The notes under the pieces: generated by a model
The model's database searches: none
The model's input: only the letters and a program-made list of their open reading frames with translations
What the model was told of the DNA's origin: nothing
NCBI GenBank assembly: GCA_023525715.1
Contig: CM042012.1
Coordinates: forward strand, 61,525,205 to 61,589,204
Length of the DNA: 64,000 bases
Reading direction: 5' to 3'
Source of the DNA: Cichorium intybus
Lineage: Eukaryota; Streptophyta; Magnoliopsida; Asterales; Asteraceae
Shown here: positions 35,378 through 47,646 of the stretch, one piece after another
Layout of the letters: each line of letters opens with the position of its first letter
Position numbering within the stretch: position 1 is the first letter of the stretch
Position numbers and translations under genes: made by a program

Positions 35378-35423
35378 GGTATTCTGATGGAGCGCGTGTG
35401 GTTCACCGGCACATCATAACACC
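35378..35423 (+). ncRNA. Internal hairpin B-H4 with the leader core
   Basis: Middle stem TGATG/CATCA and core GAGCGCGTGTGG-TTC-ACCGGCA. The outer pairing GGT..../TAACACC is weaker. Confidence 0.5.
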
Positions 35424-36505
35424 TCGAAATAGTCTTATAGTGTAGTCATGTAGACTAAAGACCCCGAGAACCACAGGAAGTCACAGCACACGTCACCAGA
35501 ATGGAGTCGTAAGGGAGAAAGACAGAATGAAAAAAAAAATTAAGATATCGTCGGAAGAGTATCCGATTGGATTATCTGCAATGAAGTGTATCAGTGTAAG
35601 ACACTTTTGAATACATAGAAAGAGTGAAAAGTTCATGTAGACATAGATATAAAACTTGAATTGAAAGTTTAAAAGAAATCTAGAAACCGATAATAGTTTT
35701 TATGACAAGATCCGACTTGGTAATAAGCAGGAGTAGCTGCCGGTCAGATTTTATGTTTCGCTTTCGCATGTTTTACTTCCCGAATAATTTAATTATTCAA
35801 AAGGTCCACAGTCGCTCATACTTTGGGAAGTAAGTATTGAATCAAGACTGTCATGAATTGGTTTGTAGACTGTCTAAGGATCTATACATAGCAATATGAT
35901 TGCTACAACGTTCATCAGTACTTAGAAATAGAGATTTGAGTTTTGGATAAACTCACACTCAAATAATTGCTTCATGGGTTATATCACGAGCAATTTTGAG
36001 ACGATAATATCTATGGTCTTGAAACAGAGACATATGAGTTGAAATTTGCAAGTCAATTGTACATTGATAGTGCGTAAACGCATCAGTAACTTGATGTTAT
36101 AAAACGTATTGTTGTGCGCGATTTTGATGAGTAAAAGACACAAGCATATGAGTCGAAGCTTATTCGTTCCTTGACCCTGTTGGGAAACAGATATCTGTAG
36201 CCCTCTCGATGATTTTGAAGTTGACTAAAGTGCTGGCCAGCCAGGACTGAATTGATGTGTTCAATTAGAAGTCTTATGTCATATGCAAATCGGAAATCAG
36301 GAAACAGAGTACCGGACAGAGATTGATCTCAATCCATGTCTCATGTCCAGAAATATCTTGTTGGACGGAGGATCATATGATCACTTATCTATGGACAAAA
36401 CAGACTTGGTCCGAGTTCGGCAGCAGTTTCTAGGAAGCTACAGTTTGCTGATTAATTAGAGGTTAAATTAGTAATTATAGTCATAGACTTATCCAAGTGG
36501 GAGAC

Positions 36506-36866
36506 TGTTGGATTAGGTGTCTAAGTCATGACTAATAATTTGTATTTATCTAATTAATATAAGCAAAGTCCATTTAGGTTGTCCTCATAGCTAGAGGTTT
36601 GGCAGAATTTCCAGAAGAGAGAAAGATTGATTTATTATATGATTAATAAATCAATAGAAATAAAATAAATACTTTATTAATATATTAAAGTGATAATATA
36701 TTAATTAGAAACTATATTAATTAATTAGAAATTAATCTGGAATTAATTGGATTTAATTTGGTGATTAATTTAATTAATTACAGGTGTAGGGACTGAAATT
36801 ATAATTATTCAATAGTTGAGTAAGTGCCAATTTTAGCAGGTAATAGAAGTCATCAAAATTATATAT

Positions 36867-36960
<94 letters not shown>

Positions 36961-37356
36961 AATTAATAAGGATAAATATGATTTGAATTGATATGATAAG
37001 GTTTATCTTATTTGAATTCAAAAAGGTTTATCTCTAAAGGCTTACCTGGTTATCTGCTGGAGGCTATAAATAGGGAGCCTCTGACCCTATTTATTTTGTG
37101 CCATTTTAACCTAATCTCTCTGGAATTTCGTTCTCCTCTCCCTACCTATTGGGTGTGATCTCATTTGAGGCAGGACACTTGTGCTGCTCAGCTTCAGGAA
37201 AAATTCTAAATGTTAGTTTTTCTGATTTATTTCTTTTAGTAATTTTTCTTCTGGTATTTAGGAATTATTTATATGTTCAAAGTTAGAAAACATAGATCCT
37301 ATTTAGGTTGCATGTGAACTTAGGGTTTTAGTTCATAGATTTGCTTAAACCTTTCA
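36506..37356 (+). repeat. 3' LTR of element B with an internal (TA)n expansion
   Basis: TGTTGGATTAGG to ACCTTTCA, 851 bp. It is longer than other family LTRs because of an 88-bp TA run at 36870-36957. Confidence 0.92.
36870..36957. repeat. (TA)n array K, 88 bp, inside an LTR
   Basis: It sits exactly where the 5' LTR of the same element has about 10 bp of TA. Confidence 0.97.
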
Positions 37357-38756
37357 ATTACATCATGGGGTTTAGTAAGAGTTTTCTTCCGATAGACTAG
37401 CATATTCATCAACTTCATTTATATATGAATTTTCAGGTGCAATAACACTAGAATCTTCCATTAACGACTGATTACCAGATACCTAGCATGAGCCGCCATT
37501 AAATGGAGAGAGAGAGAGGTATTTTTTATTAATAAAATAATTAAGTAATTCAAAGAAAAATAAAAAATAAATAAAAAGGGTATTTTAGTCTTTTTACCTA
37601 GCCCAGGGACCGATTTGTAGCGTTTCACAAACTTTAGGGACCACCTTGATTTTTCAATACTTAGGACCAATGTGAAAGATTTGGTAAACCACTGGACCAA
37701 AACTGTAATTTACTCTCTATTTTATAATAATCACATGTCCAACCGATTTTTCTCTTTTATGCGGAATAAGTCTCGAAGATCTAATGTCTTTATACTTTTT
37801 GTGAGGATCCGAGTGGAGTTAAACCGATTTTGACCAAAAAGAAAATATTATTCACTTGATGAGTACATTTGAACTTTGAATTAAATTTATAATTTATTTT
37901 TCTTTTCTATAAAATGTTGTCTATATAGTTAATCCATATTATTCTTTTGTTGGCAAATATAAAATACTCCATCAGTTAAACTTGTTTCTTAACAAGGGGT
38001 TTAAGTCTGGATTAGTATCTAAAATTGGGACACATACTGCATAGTCCTAAAGATGCTTAAACATTGGTGGCAGTATATCATTAGTTGTTACTTTGAAGAT
38101 CATGTCTCCTTCATATATTACCCTTATTTTATTTCTGTTTCAACAAACATGAGCCTTATACTCGATTGCCTTTTTCAAACACATCTTGAGTTATGAATCC
38201 AAAATTTCGATCTTAAACTAATAGAAGAATTAGAGTCGATAAGTACTCCAATCAACGTATATGAAAGTGTCGATGTTGTTTCAAATAGCCTTTACAAGTT
38301 CTATTAGACGTCACTAGTGAAGCTGTAATGGTTAGGGTATTATCAAGTTTTAAAGAAGAATTTTTTTGCAAGAGCCCTTACCTTATCTTACTCGGTTTAA
38401 TTATAACTTTTTCAAAAAATATACTGTTTTGCGAAGTATATAAAGGAAGAATAAGTGATAAATTTTAAATTTTTTATAGAATAATAAGCACTCATTTAAG
38501 AAAACATGTGCTTTGAAAATTTTTGGAATTCCCACAAAAGGAATGTATAGTGAACCCACAAATAGTGTTTTTTCAGAAACTCTAATGTATATGAGATACA
38601 AGAGTAATATTAGTTGATCGCCATACAATATTTGTGAACCGAGAGATCGCCCATAGATATACATCGAAGTTCGCTATCTAATGTCACCCCTCGTGCTTCC
38701 TTGTTGACGCAGAAAAGTTGTTCAAGACTAAGTCAAACTTGACGAGTCGCAACGTT
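37357..38756. other. Intergenic DNA, nothing recognised
   Basis: AT-rich, without a credible gene. A phrase around 37600-37700 (AGGGACCGATTTGTAGCG, TTAGGGACCACC) is common in plant repeats. Short minus frames here look accidental. Confidence 0.4.
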
Positions 38757-39631
38757 CAGGGGCGGAACTGGGTTTATGCCCATAGTGGCCCATGCCACCC
38801 CTCAATTTTCTCGTAGAACTAGCCCACATATGCCAACCCATATATTGGAAGCCCAAAATAAGAGGAAAAAAAAAAAAAAAAAACAAAGCTGCATCTAATT
38901 CCTAGTATTTTGAACGTATTCCAGAAAAAAAAGGTTGCGTCTAATTCCTCCTGTCTCGCATTCTCGCATACGTTGTTGCTTCAAATTGTGTTATCGATAA
39001 AAAAAGAAGGTGAAATTATAGTTGTTTTGCTACTCGAAATTTGCTAGAAAGAATCAAAGAACTTTTCTCTAAATTAAATTTGAGCTCTCTCCAAGCCTAG
39101 AATGAAACAAGTAAGTATCTATTTTTTTGAGGTTTATGAAATTAGTTGTTTATTTCTTTAAATTCCTTATTGTGTTGGTGAAATTAGTAGTTGTTTTGCT
39201 GGAAATTAGTTCTTAACTTATTGTTGACTTGTTTCCATTGATTGTTTTCATTGATTAATTGAAAATTGAAATTACTTTGTTGTTACTTGTTTCTATTGTA
39301 GGGTACCATTGAGTCAATTTTAAAGAAATCACAGTGTTTTAATGAAAGTGTTGAAGTATCTTTCAAAATGCCATGTTCCAATAAATCAATCTCTTCGGTC
39401 TCTAATGTAATTCTACAAATGCCACAATGGATCGCTCTTATGAAAGTTGAGATTTAATATGTAATTGATCGCTTTCAAAAAATGTGTACAAAGATATGTC
39501 AACTTTAAAATGTAACATCTACATTGATTTATTATATTTAATGCAATTGTACATTTTTATTTTTTAAATCTTATTATATTGCAAAAAAAAATTGATGCTA
39601 CCATTACTCTAAATTTTTGATTCCGCCGCTG
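38757..39631 (+). mobile_element. Non-autonomous hAT element with a transposase 5' remnant
   Basis: Ends CAGGGGCGGA and, inverted, CAGCGGCGGA are typical hAT terminal repeats. Flanking octamers GCAACGTT and ACGATATT do not match, so the target duplication has decayed. Inside, ATGAAACAA at 39101 is followed by a GTAAGT donor; after an acceptor near 39301 a short frame resembles the N-terminal SILKKS-type start of plant TTF-type hAT transposases. It runs to a stop near 39457 and the rest of the transposase is absent. The transposase link is inference. Confidence 0.6.
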
Positions 39632-40822
39632 ACGATATTTGCTTTGAGAACCATTTGAAGGAGGGATTGCAAATAGAGTGTTGTATAGCCACAACTTAAC
39701 AATAGAGTCAATTTTGTGCCATTCCGGATTAGTAGGTTAAACTCTCGATGAATCGTAGGTATTGACAATGTGATAATTACATCAAAACCGATGCAGTGGG
39801 TGGTAAATAATTCATGCCACGTGTTATGCTCTAATATGGCTCTAATTCCATGAAGGTTGAATAAAATTACAATAAATATACAGCGCACTATAACAGTATA
39901 ACTACATACGTGAAAGGCCAAAGGGCCGTTAACACGATATGAACAACAGTGGGCTAACTCAATTACAAATAAAAAGCCCATGAACAAATATACATATATT
40001 AAACCTATATCGGGTAACGCCATCAAATGGTAAGTGATATGTTTACTTGCAAATAAATAGACAAGTAAATGTGTTTAGTTCTACGTTTATATTACACGCA
40101 TACAAGTTGAAAGTACATATGTTGGAAATAAGCATGTAGGCACACATGTTTAAAGAAAGTTTGATAAAGGTGGACAATCTTTTGATGTTTCAGTACAAAC
40201 AGGAATGATTTCGATGTTTACAGGATAAAAGTGTAAATTTTGTTTTGTTTAGAATAATGATGAGCATGTTATTTATGCAGTATGTCATAGTTTTCATCTC
40301 TTGATGTCTTGTGAATTGCTTTAGTTTTTCTGTAAGATCTGTTATGATCTTTTTTGTATATAACTTATTGAAGTTAATGGCTTTTAACTCATATTTAGCA
40401 CTTATGTAAGTTAGTGACATGCTTTAAAATCCGCTATATTGTGTAGCATTCTACTTTTTGTAGCATTTAACTAAAAGAGGTGATTACCTTTTCTGAGGTC
40501 TTAATCTAATGGCGTAATTTATACTTCTAGAATTTTGATTGTGTGATTGTTTTTCTATTTCCTAATTTATGCCATATATGTAAATGAAGAATATGCAATT
40601 GCAAATCTAGTAGGACGACTCGAACAAATCAATCGACTAGACTTTGATATGGGAAAAAAAACCCATTGTGGACAATATATGAGAAGGTCGATTGCCTAGT
40701 CATCATCTAAATGTCATGCCCCATTTGACAAAATTGCAAAGTTAGTTGGAAATGGACATTAGACCGTAAAAAATATCAAATGTAGTAAAAAAAATAGTTC
40801 CTAGACCCCGTAGACAAGAAAA
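39632..40822. other. Intergenic DNA, nothing recognised
   Basis: No convincing gene or repeat. A 140-codon minus frame across the edge of the hAT element (40026-39604) has no recognisable motif and spans a transposon boundary, so I do not call it. Confidence 0.4.
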
Positions 40823-40830
40823 CATACAAC

Positions 40831-41317
40831 CAATGTTTTAAAACTCGGGTTGACTCGGCCGGTTGAACCGGTTGGACAGTGACTCGTGAAAGAGAACGGA
40901 TCAATTATGACGAGTTTTTGCTAATTTCCGACTCGGATTGAACCGACCGATTTTCTCAAAAAACCGGTTAGACCGGTGACCGGGCAGTTGAAACAAAAAA
41001 TTAAAAATTTGGCTTTAAAAACTTGGTTAAAAAGCTCAATGCTCAAACTTTTAAAATTAGTCCACCATTAATTCATCAAGTTTAGTAAATTTTTTCTATA
41101 GAAACTTGACAAAATAATTTTTTTACCAAAAAGATAAAATTACATTGTTTTTTTATAAATATATGATTATACAGAAAAATATAAAATATATGAAAATTAT
41201 AAAAACCGGATTTACCTTACGATTAAACCAGTTTAATCGGTTGATACATGATCCGATCACCATACTAACCGATAAGAACGACTAAAACAAAACAAAAAAC
41301 CCGATTTTATAATATTG
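40831..41317 (+). mobile_element. hAT MITE, copy 1, perfect 8-bp TSD
   Basis: Starts CAATGTTTTAAAAC and ends with a decayed inverse (CGATTTTATAATATTG). Target duplication CATACAAC at 40823-40830 and 41318-41325. It is homologous, in inverted orientation, to 42234-42707. The end (about 41267-41302) is replaced by a word that also occurs at about 41410-41440. Confidence 0.88.
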
Positions 41318-41325
41318 CATACAAC

Positions 41326-42225
41326 CGATATGGGATTGGGACAAAGTTGTTTATAGTATTTCAATTTTTTTCCTAAAGAAAATCCATGTAAAAGGTGAAG
41401 CCAACAGTAGCCGATAAGAACGACTAAAACAAAACAAAAATCATAAGTTTGCATACCCCTATGAAAAAATAGGATTAAAATTGGACTGGGCAATAAATGT
41501 TTATAATAAAATAATGCTTCAGTTTTTCTTCAAATTTTTTTAAACGACGGCAAAAAATTAAATAAAAAAGCTAACAAAATACTAGCAAAAATTACAAAGA
41601 AGTTATAGTTACATTAGAATTAGACGGCTTTTCCTCAAATTAATACTAGATCGTTCATTTTATTGGCTTGCCAACAAATTGGTATGAAATTTATGCATAC
41701 ATAGGCAATTATATGTAACACGTCTATGGCAAAGAAGGAAGATGTTAATAAACTTGAATCAAGGAAAGTCAACACTAACTGCATGCCAATTTTTGAGGAA
41801 TTTGGGATTAAACGAAAATAAGCAAGAATTTTTCTAAGCAATTTTATAAATAGTACTAAAACCCAAAACAAGCCCATTAATTAATTTTTTTTTTCCAAAT
41901 GATCCAAATTTACAAGAAGCTAGGACGACTTAATAGTATTTAGGGTTCTAAATAACGCGTCAGATGGTGTAAAGACGTGTCATACGTCGAGGCGTAAGAT
42001 AGCCGTCTCGAAAACTTTAAAGACGTCTTTACTATTTGAGGCCCATTTTTTGTTCTTTGTCTTGTATTTCCTGATTGGATATAAAACATTTGAGTTTTTG
42101 TTAACATTTTGTTATTAATTATTGATAAAACACTTATAAAAAAACCTGATATTTTTTATATAAATCCATATTTATATATAATATAATTACACATTCATAT
42201 AAAATTGTCGGCTTACATCACGCCT
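41326..42225. other. Intergenic DNA, nothing recognised
   Basis: AT-rich, no gene. Contains GACG-rich words at about 41955-42030 (AAGACGTGTCATACGTCG, AAAGACGTCTTT) that may be a small unclassified repeat. Confidence 0.35.
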
Positions 42226-42233
42226 TGAAAAAC

Positions 42234-42707
42234 CAATGTTTTAAAACCCCGGTATTTAGTTGACTCAGTATGTTGACCGGGTCAACCGGTCCAACTGGTT
42301 TAACCACCGTGTCAATCCGGTTTTTACAATTTTCATATATTTTATATTTTTCAGTATAGTTATATATTAAAAAAACAATGTAATTTCATCTTTTTGGTAC
42401 AAAAAGTATATTTTGTCAAATTCCTATAGGAAAATTTACTAAATTTGATGAACTAATGGGGAACGAATTTTAAAAGTTTGAGCATTAAACTTTTTAACTT
42501 AGTTTTTAAAGCCAATTTTTAATTTTTTGTTTCAACTGCCGGATCAACCCGTTCCGGGTCACCGGTCCAACTAGTTTTTTGAGAAAACCGGCCGATTCAA
42601 TCCGAGTCGAAAATTAGCAAAAATTCGTCATAATTGACCCGCTTTGTTCACCGGGTCACGGTCCAACCAGTTTGACTGGCCGAGTCAACCCGAGTTTTAA
42701 AACATTG
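42234..42707 (-). mobile_element. hAT MITE, copy 2, perfect 8-bp TSD
   Basis: Both ends read CAATGTTTTAAAAC inward. Target duplication TGAAAAAC at 42226-42233 and 42708-42715. 474 bp, no coding, about colinear with copy 1 when inverted. Confidence 0.92.
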
Positions 42708-42717
42708 TGAAAAACGT

Positions 42718-42951
42718 CAGGGCCGGTGCCGAGGATTCGGATGCCCGGGATGAGCCGGAAAAAAAGGCCCTCTTAACGTGTAATAAATTAAATTACATAA
42801 ACTAATTTTTTTACGACGATAAACTTTATAAAGGCCCTCCTGGTTTAAACTTGGGCTGAAATGTAGTATAATATCACAATTTTTTTTAGGCCCCTACAAA
42901 AATTGGGCCCTAGGCAACAGCCCACTTCGCCCACCCTTTAAACCGGCGCTG
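42718..42951. mobile_element. Second hAT-type MITE, 234 bp, perfect 8-bp TSD
   Basis: Ends CAGGGCCGGT and, inverted, CAGCGCCGGT. Target duplication AAAAACGT at 42710-42717 and 42952-42959, overlapping the duplication of the neighbouring MITE by six bases. Confidence 0.9.
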
Positions 42952-42999
42952 AAAAACGTCATGACTCATCAAAGCTGGTAAAACTTGAGACTTGACATT

Positions 43000-43767
43000 T
43001 GTTGGATTAGGTGTCTAAGCCATGACTAATAATTAGTATTTATCTAATTAATAGTAGCATAGTCCATTTGGGTTGCCCTCATAGTTGGAGGATTGGCAGA
43101 AAGTCCGGTAGAGAGAAAGATTGATTTATTATGTGATTAATAAATCAATAGAAATTAAATAAATAGTTTATTAATATATTTAAGTGATAATATATTAATT
43201 AGAAACTATAATAATTAATTAGAAATTTTTCTGGAATTAATTTGGCAGTTAAATTGATTAATTAAGGTGCAGGGACTAAAACTGTAATTATTCAATAGTT
43301 GAGTAAGTGACAGTTGAGTGAGTGAGAGTGGTGAACGAAATTATATATGGAAACATATATATTTTTCGATTTTGATAATGAGGATAAAAGGGTTTGAATT
43401 ATTAAGATAAAGGCTTATCTTAATTTGAATTCAAAAAGGTTTATCTTTAAGGTTTATCTGGTCACCATTTGGAGCCTATAAATACGGAGGCTCACCCTAA
43501 CCCTAAAGCCACGATTTTGAAGCTCTCTAAGAAGGTATTTTCGGCCAACAACTCCAAGCTAGGGTGTGACTTCATTTGAGGCAGGACAATTGTGCTGCTT
43601 TGCATCAAAGAAACCCTAAAAGGTTAGTTTTTTCTTATTTTATTCTTTTAGTTAATATCTTCTGGCCTTCTAGGATTTGTTATATGTTTAATTAGAAGAA
43701 AACCTAGATCTATATAGGTTGCATGTGAACTTAGGAATTTTAGTTCATAGTTGCAGAAAACCTTTCA
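43000..43767 (+). repeat. 5' LTR of element C
   Basis: 768 bp, TGTTGGATTAGG to ACCTTTCA. TATA box CCTATAAATACGG near 43476-43487. Confidence 0.93.
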
Positions 43768-43768
43768 G

Positions 43769-43780
43769 TGGTATCAGAGC
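43769..43780 (+). other. PBS (tRNA-iMet) of element C
   Basis: TGGTATCAGAGC, one base after the LTR. Confidence 0.95.
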
Positions 43781-44454
43781 TATTTGGTGTGTTTTCTTGT
43801 TAAATTGCTATAACTGTGTTCCTAGTAATTAGGGTTTATTTTTCCTAAACCCTAATTTGTGCAAATCGACATCTAGGGTTAGGGTTTTGAAAAACCCTAG
43901 CCCCTCCCCTATATTTGGCGATTTTTGTGGATTAGTTTAAAAGGTATTCTATTTTTGGTAACTTTAAATTGTTTAAAAGATAAACCTTAAAACCTTTTAT
44001 CCTAAAATCGAAAATTAAGGGATTAGGATAGTTTTTAATTAATTTGATTAATTTGATAAAACCTATCTACATTTGAATTAATTTAATTAATTGGTAATTA
44101 AAAGATAATTCAAGGATTTAATTTAATTTTAAATTTAATTGTTTAAATTGGCGAAAATTAAATAGATAAATCCTAAAATATTTTAAAAGGTTTAAAATAT
44201 CAAAATTTAATTAATTTAATTAATGGTTTAATTAAAAGATAATTAAATTGATTTTAAAAGGTTTAATTTAATTTTAAATTTAATAGCTTAAATTCCAATA
44301 AATTAAAAGATAAACCAGGAATATTTTAAAAGGTTTAAAATTCATCTTATATATATTATAATTAAAAGTTAATATTATATGTATAAGATTTAATGGTTAG
44401 TCAAATCAATAGTAGGCCTCATTCACGAAGCTGATCTATAAAGTGGGTATAAGG

Positions 44455-44817
44455 AGACTGCCTATAAAATGGCAGTCTAATGGGTGTCCACTCTCACCCA
44501 CCGCTCGCCTGATCAGTGGAGGGTCGTTAGCCGAACGGGTTTGATAGGACCAACTTAATCTCATTAAAAGTATAATGTTATTAATGAAAGGACTAGAACA
44601 TCTTTACGAAAATCCCAAATCTAGTTACTTTAGGAAAAATGTGAATAGATGCTAACCCATGGAATTGCACATTACACTTTATGAAACATTAGTGGAGCGT
44701 GTGTGGTTTACCGGCACACTAATAGGGGTTCATAAAGAGTGGTAATGGGTTTCTCATGATTTATCATTGTTGATGGAGCGCGTGTGGTTAACCGGCACAT
44801 CAATTAGAGATGATAAA
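44455..44817 (+). ncRNA. Structured leader of element C
   Basis: Perfect stem AGACTGCC/GGCAGTCT (44455-44478), TGGGTG/CACCCA (44481-44500), then C-H1 (44677-44737: CTTTATGAA/TTCATAAAG plus TTAGTG/CACTAA) and C-H2 (44760-44817: TTTATCAT/ATGATAAA plus TTGATG/CATCAA). All have counterparts in A and B. Confidence 0.65.
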
Positions 44818-46280
44818 TGATATTGAGAGTACCAAGCTAATTTGCATGGTTATTCACATCCAGTTTGTGATCCTCGGCATCCCAGTCACAAACAGTGGAG
44901 CACATCCGAGATTAAACATGCCATTAAAAAGTTCAATGAATCTCAACAGTTCTAGGAATTTCATAGGATGAAATTGATAAATGTTTATCTATCTTAATGA
45001 CCAATATGTTGTGACTACGGCATCCCTCTTCACACCATAGTTGGGGTATTTTGGATCCTAGCCTTATTAAATAACATATTGGGTAATTATTTAAAAGGAT
45101 CAATTAAACTAATAAATGCTGTTTATTTTATAGATGTCAAGTGTCAATTCTCCTCCTTCACCCATTTCTGAAAGCTTCAGAATGCACCTGCTACATACGG
45201 TAAGGCTGACTGGCCTGAACTATATGGTATGGCTTCATAAATAAAGAATAGTTCTCTGTTTTGCTGGCAAGCCATATCTGACTGAGTGTCCACTCCCCAA
45301 AGCATGACATTACACAGTAGCTTGTGATGAGCATGACTCCTTGATTATTATGTCAAGGAAAGTTCGTTGCCTAATACTATCGATCATTGACCCCGAGTTC
45401 CGCAGGAATTTAGAATTCCTGGGGTTAGATAAATTAACACAACTAGTTGTGGAAACGTTCCATGAACTGGTTGAGAAAGGACGAGCTAAGATCTTCAAAG
45501 AGTTTGAAGTGTGCAAAAAGTAGCACCAGTTCATATGACTGAGAGACACATAGGTGAACTGTATAAATTTGGTCACCCTTTTGATCGGGAGTTAAAGCAT
45601 TAGCTCGAGTCGCTGATCCGTTCATCCTGATGTACAGGAAGGGAAACCAGATAAGACAATCGTGGATATGCATTCAATGTTGACTCTGTATGAGTCGTTC
45701 ATAGAGAAGCATAGTTCCATTGATTCAGCTGCTTCAGGATAGAGTCCCGTAATAGGACACATCAAGAAATGATCCAGACCGTCTGGACCGTTTCCTCGAT
45801 GTTTCAAACTGGGGTGGGACACAGTCACGGAAAGATTGGAAAATGCTCCGAAGCCAAACAGTTTGGCAACTCAGGAATTTCTTAAAACTCAGAACCCCTG
45901 ATCCTTAATTCCTTGATATAGGATGTGTTTCTCACATTTGCTCTGTATGCATGGACTCTGTAGGATGTGGGATGTTTTTGCATAGGAGCATATTCAGACT
46001 GGATCTGAAGCTCATGCAATTTTAGAGTTTAGTTAGATATTGAAATCATGTTGTTAGCTTATTAGATACGTATGACATTGTCTATCATATAATACATTGT
46101 TCAAGGATTTTGTTTTAATAAAATTGTCATTTTTCTTTTAACACATGTTGTTTGAAATATCCTTGAAATGTTGTATGATTGTGTTAAATGCATGATTAGT
46201 AATAACTTTAATATTGATGCATCCAAAGTGTTTGGATTTAGGAATTGTGTCCCTTATGATTGTTAAGACAAATGTTGTAA

Positions 46281-46556
46281 GAATCAATTCAACCAAAGGT
46301 CCAGTTGGACAGGACTTTGGAATCATTTGACTTAGAGTCTCATGATGAATTGAGTTCTTAAAGTGTCAAGAAATGAATCACCCAAAGATCCAGTTGGACA
46401 ATCTTTGGAATCATTTGACTTAGAGTCAGATGATGATTAAGTTCTTTATTAAGCGCATATGGCAAGAAATGAATCACCCAAAGATCCAGAGGATAGGATT
46501 TTAGAATCAGTTGACTTAGAGTCAACTGAAGATTGCAAGTCTTGAACAGAATTAAC
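46281..46556 (+). repeat. Three tandem units (about 87-96 bp) in element C
   Basis: Each unit carries CCAAAGRTCCAG and GACTTAGAGTC. Element B has only two units. Confidence 0.75.
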
Positions 46557-46672
46557 AAAGTCATAAGTTTACATATATATGTAAAAAGGCATTGAGATTA
46601 GGAGCAACGGACACATCAGTTGCTGTGTATTGCTCGAATCTTCAAACAAAACACAATTGTTTGTACTTCACG

Positions 46673-46751
46673 ATATTTGTCATTCGATATGACGAATATG
46701 GCTTCGCTTATCAGAATAAGCGATTGAATTGAAACCTTGAACAGTTCAAGG
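46673..46751 (+). ncRNA. Cluster of three short hairpins in element C
   Basis: ATATTTGTCAT/ATATGACGAATAT, CGCTTAT/ATAAGCG and CCTTGAA/TTCAAGG follow each other within 80 bases. Element B has the same cluster at 33375-33458. Confidence 0.5.
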
Positions 46752-47646
46752 ACTTCAAAGGAAGTACAAGACCCGCAGAACCTGAGTGACAACATAAACT
46801 GGGAAAATGTTTCACAGTTCATTCTCTTCCAAGAACATTAATAAGTTATAATGTGTCTTAGGGAAGATGATGGAGCATTGGTCGAAACAGTTTGATCCTC
46901 CATGTATGAGATACATTGTCAATTAGTTTCCAATAAATTGAATTCTAAACCAGTCAGACCATATTCCGACCACATTCTAGACTAAGTAGGCTTTGGAGAC
47001 ACTGCTGAAATGTGAAGCTGGGATTATCCCACTTGCACATAGAGAGTCCAGGATCTTGTAGTATTCGTCTGAACCTCATGACTAGCCTGAATATGATCAG
47101 CAATATCGTTTCACTGGCTATCCCGCTGTACCTGTAAAAGAAGAGCTCTTTTAGAAGGAACTCATGTTCTAAGGAAACAGTGGGAGTTGGGACAGTCCTG
47201 AATGAGTTCAGGATTAGCCAAGTGAAAGAACCTTTAGTCATCACTAGGCTTGAAACAAAAATTGGATTTCTGTTCTACAACTGACATAATCTCCTCTTGA
47301 CCAGTAGTATTGATCACCGTCATAAGTAGTTATGATCAGGGTGGCATACCGATTGGTGGTAAAACACTAAAGTTGGTACGGATTTATAATCCGACTACTT
47401 GGAAGCATTGGTGAGCCCGGTTGCTGCCAAATAAGAGGACCTTAGGACGAGACATGGTCTGTGTGAAAATTTGATTAATTTTACACCTGGTCTAAAAACC
47501 AGTGGGAGTAACTGAATCATCAAAAGAAAGCAACATGGACATATACATACCTTCAGAGCATCTAGTTGAGTGAATCGATACTTAGAGTCAAGCAATTGAT
47601 TCCGAGTAAAGCACTCTCAATAGAAGATGAAATCCGAGAGGATTCT

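Larger units (their letters stand above)
31902..35768 (+). pseudogene. Decayed gag-pol of element B
   Basis: Starts at an ATG (31902) at the position of the element A start. Gag-like text can be read at 31991-32296 (KPYLIECPLPK, RCLMLLIIDPKFR), with stops at 32015-32017 (TAA) and 32294-32296 (TAG). A protease remnant, LDTECVSHIC, lies at about 32702-32731. Further on only short pol-like scraps remain. Element C has the same two stops at homologous places, so the decay predates their split. Two extra hairpins with the leader core sit in this region (34376-34430, 35378-35423). Confidence 0.8.

Noticed and set aside
39604..40026. 140-codon minus-strand frame
   Set aside because: No recognisable motif, hydrophobic AT-driven composition, and it crosses the hAT element boundary at 39631.
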